Source: Stenopsyche tienmushanensis (lineage: Eukaryota > Arthropoda > Insecta > Trichoptera > Stenopsychidae). Taken from it: DNA of 64,000 nt. Below are positions 1-13,234 of the stretch, in pieces (within the stretch, counting starts at the first letter, position 1; each line of letters opens with the position of its first letter). A program made the position numbers and the translations under genes. The DNA is taken from contig WACJ01000550.1 of assembly GCA_008973525.1 (NCBI GenBank), forward strand, positions 1,674,001 through 1,738,000, written 5' to 3'. The notes below the pieces were generated by a model, which had not been told where the DNA came from, did not search any database, and saw nothing but the letters and a program-made list of their open reading frames with translations.

Positions 1-400
1 TATCAAATCCAATTAAAATAAAATTTGTGCACAAAAAAATAATAAGCGCTCCCCTTCAACTCCTTCGACGTCCTTTTCTTGATGTTCTAGTAATTAAAAT
101 AAATTAAGACAGTTGATATAAATTATATCAAAACGTGTAAATTATAACGAGAAGAGGGGCATTAGTATCATTCCAAATTCACACCGTCGGCTACACTCAA
201 AAATTTAAATATTTAAGCTTAAGAATAAATACAAAAATTATAATAATTTAACATTGAACTATATCAATCATAATTACATTAACCTAAGCTTCTACTTCAT
301 TTTAACGTGCCTCATCCATAATCAGACGTAAGCGATCTCCATATTAAAATTTTCTATGAATGAAGGACTTCAATATAGTATAAGTAGAACCCAAAATGGC
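1..400. other. AT-rich stretch, no gene seen
   Basis: No coding segment is recognisable. Positions about 305-370 resemble 63003-63066 (shared core AATCAGA, then ATCTCCATA), so part of it is a dispersed repeat. Confidence 0.5.
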
Positions 401-1326
401 TTAAGGCGTCTTCTCACTTTACAAATTTAAAAAAAATGATTTTTATTTTATTTTAAATTTTGAAAGTACATATCTTCAAAAATGTTATATCGAAATTTCA
501 TAAAGATCGGACGAGTTTAACTACATTTTTGGGCGACCGTTAGGTGACTACCTGAGAGCACCCGGCTGCATACGTATTGTTCAGACTCATGGTGCAAGTA
601 CAAGAAAGTGGTGAAAAACAATCAGATAGAAACTTTTAAACATCCTCTTAATCTAGTTGAAGATGTTCACGAGGTTTTGAAATGGATTTATGAAGATCTT
701 CGGAGGAAATACCCAAAATAACAACGAGTGTTTCAATAGCTGTGTCTGGGCAATTTTTCTGCAACCAAAACTTTAAACGCGTTTATCTCAAAACAAGGTT
801 TTTCAATGGTTTGTTGATGAAATTTCGGAAACTATCCGGCCGATTGTCATGAAATTTAAATGACATATTTTTCATAGTTATGGCTATAGCGCATATCATC
901 AGATTTTTGAAATTTTGATTTTAAGTATTTTTTTTTTTACAAAAAACTGCAAAAAAACGATTTTTTTTTACTTTTTCGTAAAACGTGCGCCATTTTGTTA
1001 TTTTCGCAAATATCAAAAATCTGATGATATGCGCTATAGCCACTAATATACTGAATCTAAAACTGTTTTATTTTTTTATTTCAAATGACCCATCTCGGAG
1101 ATACCATCAACAAGCCACGAACATAACATTTCTACACGGGTTTTTCGATGCTACTGTTTTATTATAATAATTGTTCAAAAAAATAAAAATATTTTTTTTC
1201 ATTTACTTGAAAGATGTGTTTATTACATAAGATCCATTTTGTCTCATAATTTTTAGCGAAAATCCTCTAAAAAAAATCGTGAAAATAGCCTATTTTTGAG
1301 GCGCCTAAAGTGAGAAGACGCCTTAA
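401..1326. mobile_element. TTAA-flanked MITE, copy 1 (piggyBac-like target)
   Basis: The 926-bp element begins TTAAGGCGTCTTCTCACTTT and ends with the exact reverse complement. The inverted termini are thus 20-21 bp including the TTAA. A second copy at 7174-8103 has the same ends with unrelated flanks, so the boundaries are real and TTAA is the likely target duplication, as for piggyBac-type transposons. No transposase is present. A shared 60-codon frame (985-1167) is conserved only because the copies are young. Inside is a palindrome: 881-912 pairs with 1011-1042 at 30 of 32 positions around a T/A-rich loop of about 98 nt. The superfamily is inferred from the target; the termini do not show the usual piggyBac CCY start. 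Confidence 0.85.
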
Positions 1327-3387
1327 GAATGTAGAATTTTTTCATATTTTTAAACGAGATCATTAGAAATCGAGGTAGATAATAAGATCCTTTGACATAA
1401 GATGAGAAATACAATTAATCATGCATTTAAATAAAATAAAATAAACTACCCCAAATGAAAGAGAAAAAACTTTTGAAAGAAAAAATATCCTACGAATTTA
1501 TTGAGTGATGTCACATTGAGAGGTGTATAGTTTTTTTTATATACAAAAATATTTTATATCTAAATATTCATCCTCAAATATTGAAACCGTTAGAATTATA
1601 AAGATGCCAGAATGTAATATAAGAACTACATTTCAATTAAATTATATACACAGAAATAGTATCGAATAATTGAAACATTTGCCATAGATCTTAAAGCATT
1701 TCAAATATTTGATATAGTCTCAAGTAGTTGATATACGTACGTTCGCGACAATGATTAATTTTAAGCAACCAATATTAATTCCAACGACAAACTGTTGACA
1801 TATCAATTACCAAGCACAACAGTAAAAGCCCTTATTTATCGCCTACCCACCCTCGAGCAGTCAAGGATTATGAAGAACTGAAATTTATCGAGTCTCCCTC
1901 CTAATCTTTTAATATCACCTGTAATCTTTCGATTTGTTTTAATCGCAACAAATTAGGCAACGTTAAGTTTGCTAAGTTGGCCAATATATACCGTGCGAAG
2001 TTTAATCGCCAGTAATATGTTATTTGAACCGTACGCAGTATCTGCAGGGTTAACTATTCAAGTAATGGTCGTTCCTAATGTCGTTTAACTTCGGCGGTTA
2101 TACAGGACAAATGCATTTGACGTTACGTAACTGTCGGTAATATTAACTCGCCATAAATATCCAAAACTGAGGCTCACTCTCCATTTAAGTTTCTCATTAA
2201 ATAACATTTAACAAGTAACGATACAATAAATGTTTTATACTAAATCTCAAGTTTTCCAGTAAATTAAGGGTAGTAAACTCGGCTTTAATGACAACCGATT
2301 TCGTAACACGTCGTAAACTCTAATCTCGCGTATAATCCTCGAATGATAATGGAAGAGATACAATGAAATCTTATTAGAAATAATTAATTTGGTTTTACAT
2401 TATTTTTAGTTTATTGTCGAATCGGAGCTTAGCGCGATTCTGAGTTACTGTGGAGGACATTATAGACTCGGCTCAATTAAACCGCGAGAACTAAATCTTT
2501 GAACCTGTAGACTAATAAATAACTGTGGTATTTTAACTCTAAAAACGCAAAGCTTGCAAGAAATAAACCAATACTAAATGAACGCTTTTAATTTTAATTA
2601 AAGCGCGGTGGATAATTTTTAATTTAATTAAATATCTCACGCAAGGCCTAAGCGGCCTGTTTATTGTAATATACAATATATGACTATAATCTCTCTCAGT
2701 ATTATTCTAGCATATGATATTAATGTGAGGCTTATGAGGAATTTATCTGAAAAGCACTATTTCAAGGTCAATCTATCATTTATTAAATGCTGTGAAAATC
2801 ATTTTACAATTATTTCAATATTAATCTTCAAACAGAGGTTCTTGAAAGACGAGAAGAGTCACTTTAAAATATCTCAAATGTATTAATGAATTATTCATAC
2901 CGATATTATGAGCCCTTTGATACATTTGAAATTACTACATTTCAATAAATAAATAAATAAGGTGACCTAAATTTTAACCTAATAAATAACGCTAAGGATT
3001 TAAAGATTCAGAAGATAATTTTTTGCTTGACTATTTTATACAGGGTGTTTTGCACATGGCCCGACAATATTTTATGGGAGTTAGGGGGATATTTTGCTAC
3101 ATTTTACACATATACTCCATGTCCTAAGTGTCAGGGTTGTCGAAAAAGATTTTGTATTAACATTTTGAACAAAATTGACACGTCAACAAATCCACTGGTG
3201 TCCAATCTGGTATTAAACAATAATAAATAATTGATATTAATAATAAATATTTCCAGCAATCCAAATAGCTCATCAACTATCATTATGAACATGGATCCCA
3301 GGTATTATAGCTCTCAGCCTCTATCTATTTTGTGTTTATATACACACATAGATGCTAAACATTCAGTATTCACCCTCGATATCATCA
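1327..3387. other. Intergenic or intronic AT-rich DNA
   Basis: No coding segment is recognised. It holds a short ATAA run near 2945-2960. Near 3040 there is an ACAGGGTGTTTTGCAC segment of the kind found at ends of arthropod repeats, but no partner copy is visible in this window. The 1740-2640 part has no repeat signature and may be ordinary unique DNA. Confidence 0.45.
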
Positions 3388-3770
3388 CTAATTCCATTTT
3401 TTAATATTTAATACTACGGTCAAAACTAACAGCAGTTTTGTCAATATTAATGCAAAGAATGTTAGCATCATTTGTAATTCCGATGACGATGCCGTATAAA
3501 CCAGATAAATGACGCAATACCTCCATGGATATGTGCCTCTCAGTCCATCAGTGTCCCTAATCGTTGCTTTTAAGACTACATTAAAGATTATTTGAGAGAG
3601 GTCATCTCCCTGTCTAGCTCCTGTCTTTATATCTGAAGGTTCCGACGGGCCGCCGTTGGAGCGTTCTTTATTGACCATTTCGGACACGCACATCCTCGAT
3701 AGTCTCACCAGCTTACTCCGGATTCCAGCACGATCATACAGAGTTTTCACTGATCAATACTGCTATAAAC
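3388..3770 (-). pseudogene. Non-LTR retrotransposon reverse transcriptase fragment
   Basis: On the minus strand about 120 codons read like the middle of a LINE reverse transcriptase. A YDRAG..SKLVRLSRM stretch is followed by SEPSDIKTGARQGDDLS..IFN, which matches the family pattern of a short loop, the RQGD-LSP-LFN motif and the preceding helix. Homology seems to extend a few codons upstream of the first ATG, so that ATG is not a true start. The catalytic YADD box, expected about 40 residues later, is degraded (LVYTASSS). No endonuclease or 3' tail is visible nearby. The copy is short, dead and 5'- and 3'-truncated. The clade is not resolvable by eye; RTE or Jockey-like groups are the closest in style. 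Confidence 0.75.
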
Positions 3771-6700
3771 CTTCCATAATTAAATGAAAATTTAATGACC
3801 GTTGACATCGTATTCCCAGATTTTTTGGAATAAATTCCTGTATTAAAGATTTGGTCCACAGTTCTCTCTGAAGAGTTAATGCACGATGGTTAACTTAACA
3901 TATAAAAGGTAACATTTAAACTGATGCATCCAATATACTTGAAATTACTTATTCGAGTTTTGTATGCATTTAACACCATTTTGCCACATTTTCTCATTCG
4001 TTATTACCAAATAATTTCTAACGAAATCACATTTTGTACCATTGGAATCCCGTCGAATGGAAATCATTCATAAAAAAAAACAATATATGCAATATGAAAA
4101 CAACAAACTTCAATTTCCAAAGTGAACTTGACAACCTAAAATTTTGAACTTTTGATTAAAAATTAACTCATGCCAACGGCTTACCATTTAATTTAAAGTC
4201 CATCGAATAACGAAAATATCAAATCCCATATGAAATATTGCAAATGAATGTGGGTCCCATTGGTGAATTTAAGTTTTGGCTTTGCAATTTTCCCCAACGA
4301 AATCCCATGGCAGAAATAAAAATTGAGATCTATATTACCTTTCGCAACTTTAGAAATGCGCTAATAGAATACGTTTCGAAAATGTTCCGAGTCTCATTTA
4401 TCTGAGTATTATTTTCATTTACGCGATGAAAGTTAATAAAATGAATTTCCGATGAGCGATATGAGAATTTTCCATCATAAAATGCATTTTAAAATGAATT
4501 TTTCCCAACTACTTTAGCATTGTGATGCAATTTTCAATTTATATTCAAATAAGTCACTTAAAAGTGATTGCAAAAACTTTTTTGCCAAAGCTTGCTCTGT
4601 CCTTTGGACATGGTTTCAGACCGGTGGCAAGCTAAGCATTTGATTGCAAAGCTTATCGCCAGCTTAGAAACTGGTTGCCTCTATGGTTTTATTGAACCCT
4701 GTAGAATATTAAATAGATCGACTAAAGATTTGAGCATAGAATCTACATGCATATTAACTAAGGAAACTGCTCTTTCACGCTGACTTTTATAATGGCGAAT
4801 TTAGCTTCAGGAGCGATCCATTGGTTTTACCTGCGATGAAATTTTGAAACACTTTGATTACAATCGTGTGAGGATTGCTTTAGAAGAAGTTGCACGTATT
4901 ACTGGTCCCAAGAGCTTTTATTTTAATTGTACATTTTTAATGCTCTTCTTGGGAAATCTATTCAATTACCTAATTGAGTTTTGATTCGTTAAGAGAGAAT
5001 GAAGCCATTTCTAGAATAGTGTTTTATGGATAAATGTACCTTTACAAATTTAATTTTATATTAATAAATCCATCCTAAAACCGTACTTTCATTTAAAATA
5101 CATATTTTAAAACTACTTGTTCAGTCAAAAATGGACTTTTAGAATATTTTCATTCAAAACCCGTGATGTTTTATAACAGAGGCATTAAAATTTTTCCAGA
5201 TAAGTAGAGAGTGATTATATATAACGATGGAAATTACATTTTGTAATAATATGTTAAAAATAAAAATAATAACATTCGAAACGAAAAACTTTATGGGTAC
5301 ATCTTATATATTAATTTCATATATTAGGAATACGTTTATTTAGACTAAAATATTTGATATTAATATTGCAATTTAAAAATAATAATTTCTTAGTTAGCTC
5401 ATTTTCGTATAATTTGCATCATTAACCTTTTCTTTCACCAGTACAACTTAAATATTTTTGGGATCCAATTAAATGAAAGTTCAAAAATAATCATGTTCTA
5501 GTTTGAACACATTGTTGTTGCTTGAATAATCTATCATTTTGAAAGAATTTTCTCGGCTGTGTAAAGCTTGTCGTGAACGCTCACTTCTTGTTTAAATCGG
5601 GCAAAATGCTTTCGTGCCGCATAGAAATTACCAACCTTTCACAAACGGATCTCTAAATTTTTTTAAGTCTAAAAGAGTGGAAACACTTAAGAATAAAATG
5701 TGTGAAAGTTTGCGAGTTGAGTGCAACTGTTTATCGTTCTCTACGTATTTCCATCTTGCTGAAATTGTAAGTAGCACGTCTGAAATGTCGCGAGCGTCAT
5801 ACATTCTCCTTTGACTGCATCACTTTATAATATTAGGTGCATCAAACTTGGGCTCGTGCTTAAACTTTCTCATGCTGATAATTATGCTTAACTGTTTGCC
5901 CACAACGTTCAAACATTATGCCATAATATTGTTTCGTACACTTATCGAGTTGGGCTTCTCTTAAAGACACTTCCGAATAATTGAATTATTTTTAGCGAGA
6001 CACTTCTCAAATATTCGCCGAAACTGGATCAATACAGCCCTCTTATTAAAGCACTCGTAGAGATAGTATTCCTCCAAACTATTTCCTTCAACTTCAAACA
6101 AATTAACTTCCGTGAAATCATACTGATATCAAAATACGATTCATTGTTTGTAAAGTTCGCAACGAGAACCGTACAAGTTTATCACTACTTCTGCCGATCG
6201 AAATACACAGTACAATTAAGCATAACATGTAAAATACGTTCAGTATAATTAATAATTTTGAAAAAATATTCCAGTAACAATAGAAAGATATATGACTGTA
6301 ATTCGTCTTCTATTTTTGTATAAAAATAGCAATAATTAATTCCAGATTGCATTGTTCGCTCTCAGCAAAAGCTCACAAGACATCCCGAAACATTTACAAG
6401 GTGGCAAGCTTTAAGCTCCCACATTGTTTCTGCTCAGCGTGGCAAGCACGAATCTTAGTAGTGTTCAAAACAAAAGCTCTAAAAACATTGCCCGACCTCG
6501 GTGTCCTTCCAAAGCTAACATATACACCCATTTTCCAAGGAGATATATAAGCATATTATTTCAGGTCTGGGGAAATTTTATAATAATGAAAAATTTGTGG
6601 ACTGCCATGCACAATAAAATGATTCCATCCACTCGAGCAAACATACCAGATTATGACACATGTAATAAATTTACAACGCAGACTACAATACAATGTAATA

Positions 6701-7173
6701 TCAAGACATATATATTCATAAATTTCATACGTGAATGTATCCATCATGAGCGGTGTATGCAAGTTTTTCAGGAGGATTCATGAAATTTTTTTATTTAATT
6801 TATTTCATTCTAAAACACAAACTTCAATTACTGCATAAAAATAAAATATTTACATAAAATTATTTAAGCAAGATGAATTGTGTCTCAGATTGCAATACAT
6901 TTATTTTTAAAATAGCTGTGAAATTATTACGCTCTCTTTTAAGAGCATATCAATGCTTATACAGAATGAAACATTAACTTTATTTTTTACCTGATATTGA
7001 TTTTATAATTCATTCGTTTTGAGCACATTATCATGCTTTAAAGGGGATAGAAAATTTTTCAGCAACATTTCACGCTTATAACTAATCATAGATATATCGA
7101 TAACTAACCCTGGATGAAAATATGACTCGAATATCGAAATCCTATTTTAGAAAGAAATAAATAATGAGACGAC
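3771..7173. other. AT-rich DNA without recognisable genes
   Basis: Several short frames occur (for example 4568-4783 and 6347-6783), but none shows a known motif, codon bias or conserved partner. No repeat ends were recognised. Confidence 0.45.
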
Positions 7174-8103
7174 TTAAGGCGTCTTCTCACTTTACAAATT
7201 TAAAAAAAAATGATTTTTATTTTATTTTAAATTTTGAAAGTACATATCTTCAAAAATGTTATATCGAAATTTCATAAAGATCGGACGAGTCTAACTACAT
7301 TTTTGGGCGACCGTTAGGTGACTACCTGAGAGCACCCGGCTGCATACGTATTGTTCAGACTCATGGTGCAAATACAAGAAAGTGGTGAAAAACAATCAGA
7401 TAGAAACTTTTAAACATCCTCCTAATCTAGTTGAAGATGTTTACGAGATTTTGAAACCGATTTATGAAGATCTTCGGAGGAAATACCCAAAATAACAAGG
7501 AGTGTTTCAACAGCTGTGTCTGGGCAATTTTTCTGCAACCAAAACTTTAAACGCGTTTATCTCAAAACAAGGTTTTTCGGTGGCTTGTTGATGAAATTTC
7601 CAAAACTATCCGGCCGATTGTCATGAAATTTGAATGACATATTCTTCATAGTTATGGCTATAGCGCATATCATCAGATTTTTGAAATTTTGATTTTAAGT
7701 AATTTTTTTTTTACAAAAAACTCCAAAAAAAACGCGTTACTTTTTTACTTTTTCGAAAAACGTGCGCCATTTTGTTATTTTCGCAAATATCAAAAATCTA
7801 ATGATATGCGCTATAGCCATTGATATACTGAATCTAAAACTGTTTTATTTTTTTGTTTCAAATGACCCATCTCGGAGATACCATCAACAAGCCACGAACA
7901 TAACATTTCTACACGGGTTTTTCGATGCTACTGTTTTATTATAATAATTGTTCAAAAAAGTAAAAAAAATGTTTTTCATATACTTGAAAGATGTGTTTAT
8001 TACATAAGATCCATTTTGTCTCATAATTTTTAGCGAAAATCCTCGAAAAAAAATCGCGAAAATAGCCTAGTTTTGAGGCGCCTAAAGTGAGAAGACGCCT
8101 TAA
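7174..8103. mobile_element. TTAA-flanked MITE, copy 2
   Basis: A 930-bp copy of the element at 401-1326, in the same orientation and with the same 20-bp inverted ends. It differs only at scattered bases and short indels. Flanks (GAGACGAC before, GAGATCG after) differ from those of copy 1, as expected for independent insertion at TTAA. The internal palindrome is retained. High similarity implies recent activity driven in trans by a transposase not present here. Confidence 0.87.
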
Positions 8104-8183
8104 GAGATCGTTACCATAGATCAAAGATTCATTAAAAAAAAACATAATTTTACATGTAAATGTTCTATATTAATAAATACAAG

Positions 8184-8420
8184 TTTGGTTTTCGACGAAG
8201 ACATTCGACAGTTCACCAATTGACGAGGATCACCGAACACGTGTCGAGATTCACAATAATGTTTTACTGCTGGTACTAAATGTGAAGTGAACCAATCTTT
8301 AACTATTAAAGCAGTAGCCCAAGCTTTTTTATTGGATTTTCAAATGACTGGAAGCAATTTTTTGAAAAACGATTTTTCAAAAATGTGCAAAATAGCAAAT
8401 TGTGCGAAAGTCGAATGTGC
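8184..8420 (+). pseudogene. Jockey-like LINE reverse transcriptase scrap
   Basis: The frame beginning at 8184 reads FGFRRRHSTVHQLTRI followed by TEHVSRF. This is the conserved segment of Jockey/CR1-type reverse transcriptases that precedes the LD...AFD catalytic region (family pattern FGFR-GHST--QL-R). After a frameshift the next frame gives leucine-rich sequence where the LDVxKAFD box should be, and the first catalytic aspartate is not preserved. Farther down, a SFFIGFSNDWKQFFEKRFF stretch fits the following helix poorly. It starts 80 bp after the TTAA MITE. It is a dead fragment of roughly 80 codons. Confidence 0.6.
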
Positions 8421-9792
8421 GAAAGTTGAGGTCCGCCTGTATTTGGTTATAATTTGTAATCACGTGTGCCACACGTTATTGTAGCTTAAGTGCCTCTATT
8501 TTTGCGTGGAATTGAAATCACTAACTAACGTTAAATAGCACTGGCATATTTATTTTAAATATTTGCATACAAAAATAAATCCAAAATTTTGTGGCATATT
8601 TATTATTAATAACCGACAGTGCTAAAATATATCATCACTGATAAAAACTCATTAATGCATTTAGTCAGAAGGAATTTGAATCGTGCATTGCATCATCCGA
8701 ATGGATAATGGAAAATGATCCATAATTTGAGATACTCTTTGAATTAAAACAACATTCGGTTTTATTAGCCCATGCATTGTATATTTGCATATTTGAATTG
8801 ATATTTCCGTTATCAGTTAAATACTATTCATGTGCCCCGGCATCGTGCGATCGTTAGATATTCCATTCAAACAGGATAGTTATTCCCGCCAGCCTTAATA
8901 TCGTGTCCTACATATTTATCATAGTTTTAATCAAAAATTTCATTTAACTTTCGCAATAAAATGCTAAGGTTATTAATATTTTTTTGCAATCTCCCCAGCG
9001 TGTAACTAATGTTAGACAACGCCATTAAGCCAAGGCCCATATAAAAATATAGGAATTTCCCGACGCACCGAAACGATATAAAATAGAATGCGTATATGTA
9101 GAATTTATTTTCACGATCTCGGAAAATGAATAGGTTGCTCTTGGCATGGGAAATAAAAAAAGTTGTACCATTAGGCCTCGTACACAATTCGAGCTGAGCA
9201 AAGTACAATAATATATAACAGAGTACCAGATTTCCGTGCAACATGACACATCCAGGCTGACGTCTACGTGATACTCATAATCTGGGGTTCCGAATATCGG
9301 CAGGTGAGCCTGAAGATGACGACTTAATGGAAAAGTCTTAATAAAATAATATTTTCCGCGAAAAAATTCAACGCGAAGTGCCATTCCTCGCGTTAAGGTT
9401 TTATCTCATTTTTGTCTTCCAGAACAGAAGTCACGTGTTTACGTGTCGGACTAAAATGAAGGTTGCGATGCCGTAAATATATTTTGCGCGCCAAAAATTG
9501 ACAGCTATAAATGACGTTTGGTGAAGCACGATATTGTGATGGTGTATCGGTTTGACTGCCTAAAACAGAATTGAAAGAATGATATACTGTTCAATATGCC
9601 CAAGGACAATGGCTGTTATAAAAATAACAACAAAAATAACAGTTTTTTTTCCGTAAAAAGATCGACTTGAAAATATCTAAAATGTATAAAAACAAGAATT
9701 TATTTGATCAATTCTTCCATGATAATTATTTTTTTTATAATAAGATCAACATACTTTTAATATTGCGTTGCGAGTATATGCATAAATAAGAG
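8421..9792. other. No gene seen
   Basis: Two overlapping minus-strand frames of 105 and 119 codons (8927-9384) show no family motif and are probably chance frames. No repeats recognised. Confidence 0.4.
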
Positions 9793-10231
9793 TAGGGAAT
9801 TCAATCCCGGGATCCTGGACAGTTTTAGGTGCTCACGAATCCCGGGATTAATAAACGTAATCCCGAAAAATTCGGGATTGAAATTTTTATCTAACAGAAA
9901 TCGTATACCTCACCAGCACGACGAAGGCTGCTAAATCGAGACATTCCCGCCGAAATTTGGACGCTTGGAAACAGTGGCGTAACTAGAAATTGGCCAGCTT
10001 AGGTGACGCCTAGGGGCAGTAACTGTCTAATCTCTATATAGAGTACGTATACATTTTTCAAATTGTTATATTAACCTTTCCCTACCGGTGATGTATTTAC
10101 TACACCTCGACTCTAATAATGGGAATATCGATATGAAATATAACAGATATGGGTTCATTTTTTTTTTATTTCTCCGTAATATAATTACGAATCACATCCA
10201 AGTATTATAGTATATAAGTATTCATCTGCAG
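9793..10231 (+). mobile_element. hAT-A fragment (terminal part only)
   Basis: It starts TAGGGAATTCAATCCCGGG and carries the same terminal and subterminal sequence as the copies ending at 30072 and 42656, in inverse orientation. It ends inside the family consensus at the ATTCATCTGCAG segment, so the transposase-coding part is missing. The subterminal AATCCCGGGATT palindromes typical of this family are present. It includes the GTGGCGTAACTAG segment shared by all long copies. Strand is given by the direction the transposase would have. Confidence 0.85.
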
Positions 10232-10533
10232 CCTTAAGTCCCAAGTAAAACTTCATTAAAATCTTATTTAATCAGAAATAACAAATTAAATTTTAGACGT
10301 AAAAAATATCATAAGAACACTTTGAATACATAAAAGCATCAATTCAATGTATAAATGCATTAAAAAGATGATCTGTAGTTAGTCATATGTTTGCTATGAA
10401 AAACTATGTCAAAATGGTTGACAATATTCCATTTATTTCTTTAAAGTCCTTATGACGTCCATCAAATAATGAATCTTGATGTATCACATCCGATGTCGGA
10501 TATAAGAGATCTTACTTGGGAAATGATTTAATG

Positions 10534-10566
10534 TGGTGGCTTCCCGTTGCCTTCCACACGTGGTAA
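10534..10566. repeat. Short dispersed motif TTGCCTTCCACACGTG
   Basis: TTGCCTTCCACACGTG here, TTGCCTTCCACGTGTG at 30654 and TTGCTTTCCATATGT at 37999 are preceded by similar pyrimidine-rich sequence. They may be the core of an old dispersed repeat; the borders are not definable. Confidence 0.35.
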
Positions 10567-10658
10567 AGTAATAATAGGATTATTTATTCCATTTATAAAT
10601 GAATGCTAAAAACTATCTGAAAAAAATCGTGAACGTTTCAAAGAAGAACAATGGATTA

Positions 10659-12911
10659 AAACCATATACACTCAAACCTCTTTTTGTGCGATTTCAAAGT
10701 TATGCGTTTTTTTTTAATTTCATAAAGACCACCTATCGAAATATTTTGGATAAAATAGAAAATAAATCAAGAACACTAACCAACAATTTGGGAAAAAAAT
10801 ACAATTTTGGACTGTTTAAATCATGTTACATCTGCTATCGCTGAATTACGACCGAGCGTAAGAATAAGGCAATTAAAAATTTACATTTTTGGCAACGTTT
10901 TAAGAGTGTCTCGCATTATTGGTAAAATTAAGATATCTGATATCTGGCATTTCATCATTGCATTTGTCATTGCTGTTTGATAATTTTCGTTGGGAGTTTC
11001 GATATGAGTCAAAATCGCTCTCTTCTTCGGAAGAAGCGCCAATGTCATCATTGTTTTGTGTAGATTTTTTCTTTCTAAAAATATAATTTTTAATTAGTAA
11101 ATATGTTTCTTTAGTTCTTACCTAAAAAAAAAATATTATAAAATGGAGATTTTTTTAAAAAATTGTCGTTTTTTGGCTTTAAAAAACAGCTAAAGGTAAT
11201 TTTTTTTACATAAATCTGGTAGGAACAATAGAATAATATAAAGCTATATAGATAAGGTTTGTACTCAATTTGAAGTAAATCCATTAATTATAACTTGAGA
11301 TACCAGAAATAATGAGTTCGTTCAATCATCCATAATTAAATAATTTAATAAAAAAGATAACTATAATTAGAAATATGTTTTTTTTATGGATATACTTCTG
11401 GCAAGTGACACTGTGTAAGTTTTTAAATTTATTAATCAAAGGTAAGTAATTTTTTTCCAAAAGATTTTTTACTCCTGAACCAGGATTCCGTTATATATTA
11501 AGCATTCAAGGAAGTTTGCGAGGAGTTTAAAGTTTTCCTCTAACGGCAGCATACTCAAGTCTAGGTAATTACACCGTACGAAGCGAACAAGACTACTTTC
11601 TTACCCTGTCATACCCATATATAATATTTCCTGCAATGTGTACGCTTAACCCCATAACCATAGGTGAAATCCAAGGAATTATCCCTCAACCCTCACATAA
11701 CAAATATTACGCTCATCCGACCCCGGGGCGATTTGACGTCGCCTCAATCACGAGGAAGGTATTTCGAAAATATAATTTCGATATATTAACTTGCAGACTC
11801 GACGACCACGCATCAATACATGGAATCAATTTCGAATCAAAATAATTAAGAAAAATATTTTAAGGCTGCTGAAATGCCCTGGAAAAAATGATGAAAATAC
11901 AAATTTGATATTGAATGAAATTACATGTTATTACAAATTGATCGCATTCACAATAAATACGTGAATATTGTTGAAAATGTTATGATATCACAAATTCCCC
12001 TGAGATAATGGCCGAAAGCCGAATGCCGATTGGGCGAAATTTTTCATATTATTTTTATGGTCTCAGTACATGATAAATATGGCACAATAAAATATATTTA
12101 AGATACGTCCGTTGCTCACGTTTCAAATTATGTTTTTACGATATCAAAAGAAGTTCATTTCGAATACGTGGCTTTGTGCTGAAATTTCACGTGGAGTACA
12201 TACCGCATGAATTGAATAAAAAATGTATGAAATGTTTGTATATAAAATTAAAACCGTAGCTTTTGCATATTTAATGATCATAAAAGTACACAATTTTGCA
12301 TGTGCTCAACCGTTATGGCGAATTTTGAAGTTCGAAATTACAAACATGGAATTTTTACCAGCTTTCAGAGTGGCAACTTTTTTTAAGCTAAAATGGTATT
12401 GATATTGTGAAGATCTTTTAAAACTTAATTAATATTTACATGGATTTAATTTGTGTAGTTTAAGCATAAATCTTCATTGGAAAGTTACGACATTTAATAG
12501 TCTTAAAGTCTATAGTAAATTAAACAGATCATTAAAAATTGACCAAGTTTTTGCGTCACCAAAATTGCTATAATTCCGTAAATAGTTGGAATTTTGGAAA
12601 TTCCTTTAGTGAATGTATTTTTAAAAGAAAGATTGGAAAAATGCTAAAAAACGAAATCAGTTTTTTCAAAAATCTAAACCAAAAAAAGGATGTGATTTTA
12701 GTTCAGCGATAGCAGATGCAATATGATTTACACAGTCCCAAATTATATATTTGTCCCAAATTTCGGTTAGTGCTGATGATTTATTTCCTATTTTATCCAA
12801 AATATCTCGACACGTACTCTTAATGAAATTAAAAAAAATGTAAAATTATTTTTTAAAAAACAGCATAACTTCGAAATCGCACAAAAAGAGGTTGGAGTGT
12901 ATATTGTATTT
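10659..12911. repeat. Inverted repeat, about 200-bp arms with 1.85-kb spacer
   Basis: Arm 10659-10847 is imperfectly complementary to 12698-12911. Both contain the complement of AAAGAGGTTGGAGTGTAT-like sequence and a shared segment ending in CATCTGCTATCGCTGA. The spacer is AT-rich. On the minus strand near 10890-11070 an acidic frame (SEEESDFDSYRNSQRKLSN) follows a possible splice acceptor ATATTTTTAG. On the plus strand the inner end of the left arm can read LNHVTSAIAELRPS, loosely like a SANT/MADF-type helix. The whole could be a decayed DNA transposon, but no terminal repeats with target duplications were found. Confidence 0.5.
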
Positions 12912-12925
12912 TAGCATCACCATAT

Positions 12926-13234
12926 TTGTACTATTTGTAAAAAATCAAGATTTCATCAATAATTAAGCATTATTTTGTGGTATCAAGCGTTATCAATAAT
13001 CAATGTTTATAGACGTTAAAAAATGTATGCAAATTCTGTGTGATTTTATCTGTTTGGGCTTTCAAAAAGAACACGTATTAAGTAATAAAAATGTTTCAAC
13101 TGTCTGACCCTGAGCTATCAATTTACTTTCAAGATCAATGTTGAAACATTAAAGATATTAATCTATTTTCACGTTTTAAATCTTTAAAATTTGCATTAAA
13201 AAGTGTATAATTATTTACTGTTCCAACACTTTTA
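12926..13234. other. No gene seen
   Basis: AT-rich sequence between the inverted repeat and a mariner copy; nothing recognised. Confidence 0.4.

Noticed and set aside
401..1326. The 60-codon frame conserved in both TTAA MITEs as a gene
   Set aside because: Conservation follows from recent duplication of the whole element. The frame covers part of the palindrome loop and stem and has no motif.
1740..2640. Homeodomain-type TAAT clusters as an enhancer
   Set aside because: TAAT sites are expected at this base composition, and nothing beyond AT-richness supports regulation.
8927..9384. Minus-strand frames of 105 and 119 codons
   Set aside because: No motif, no conservation with any other copy, and they overlap each other in different frames.
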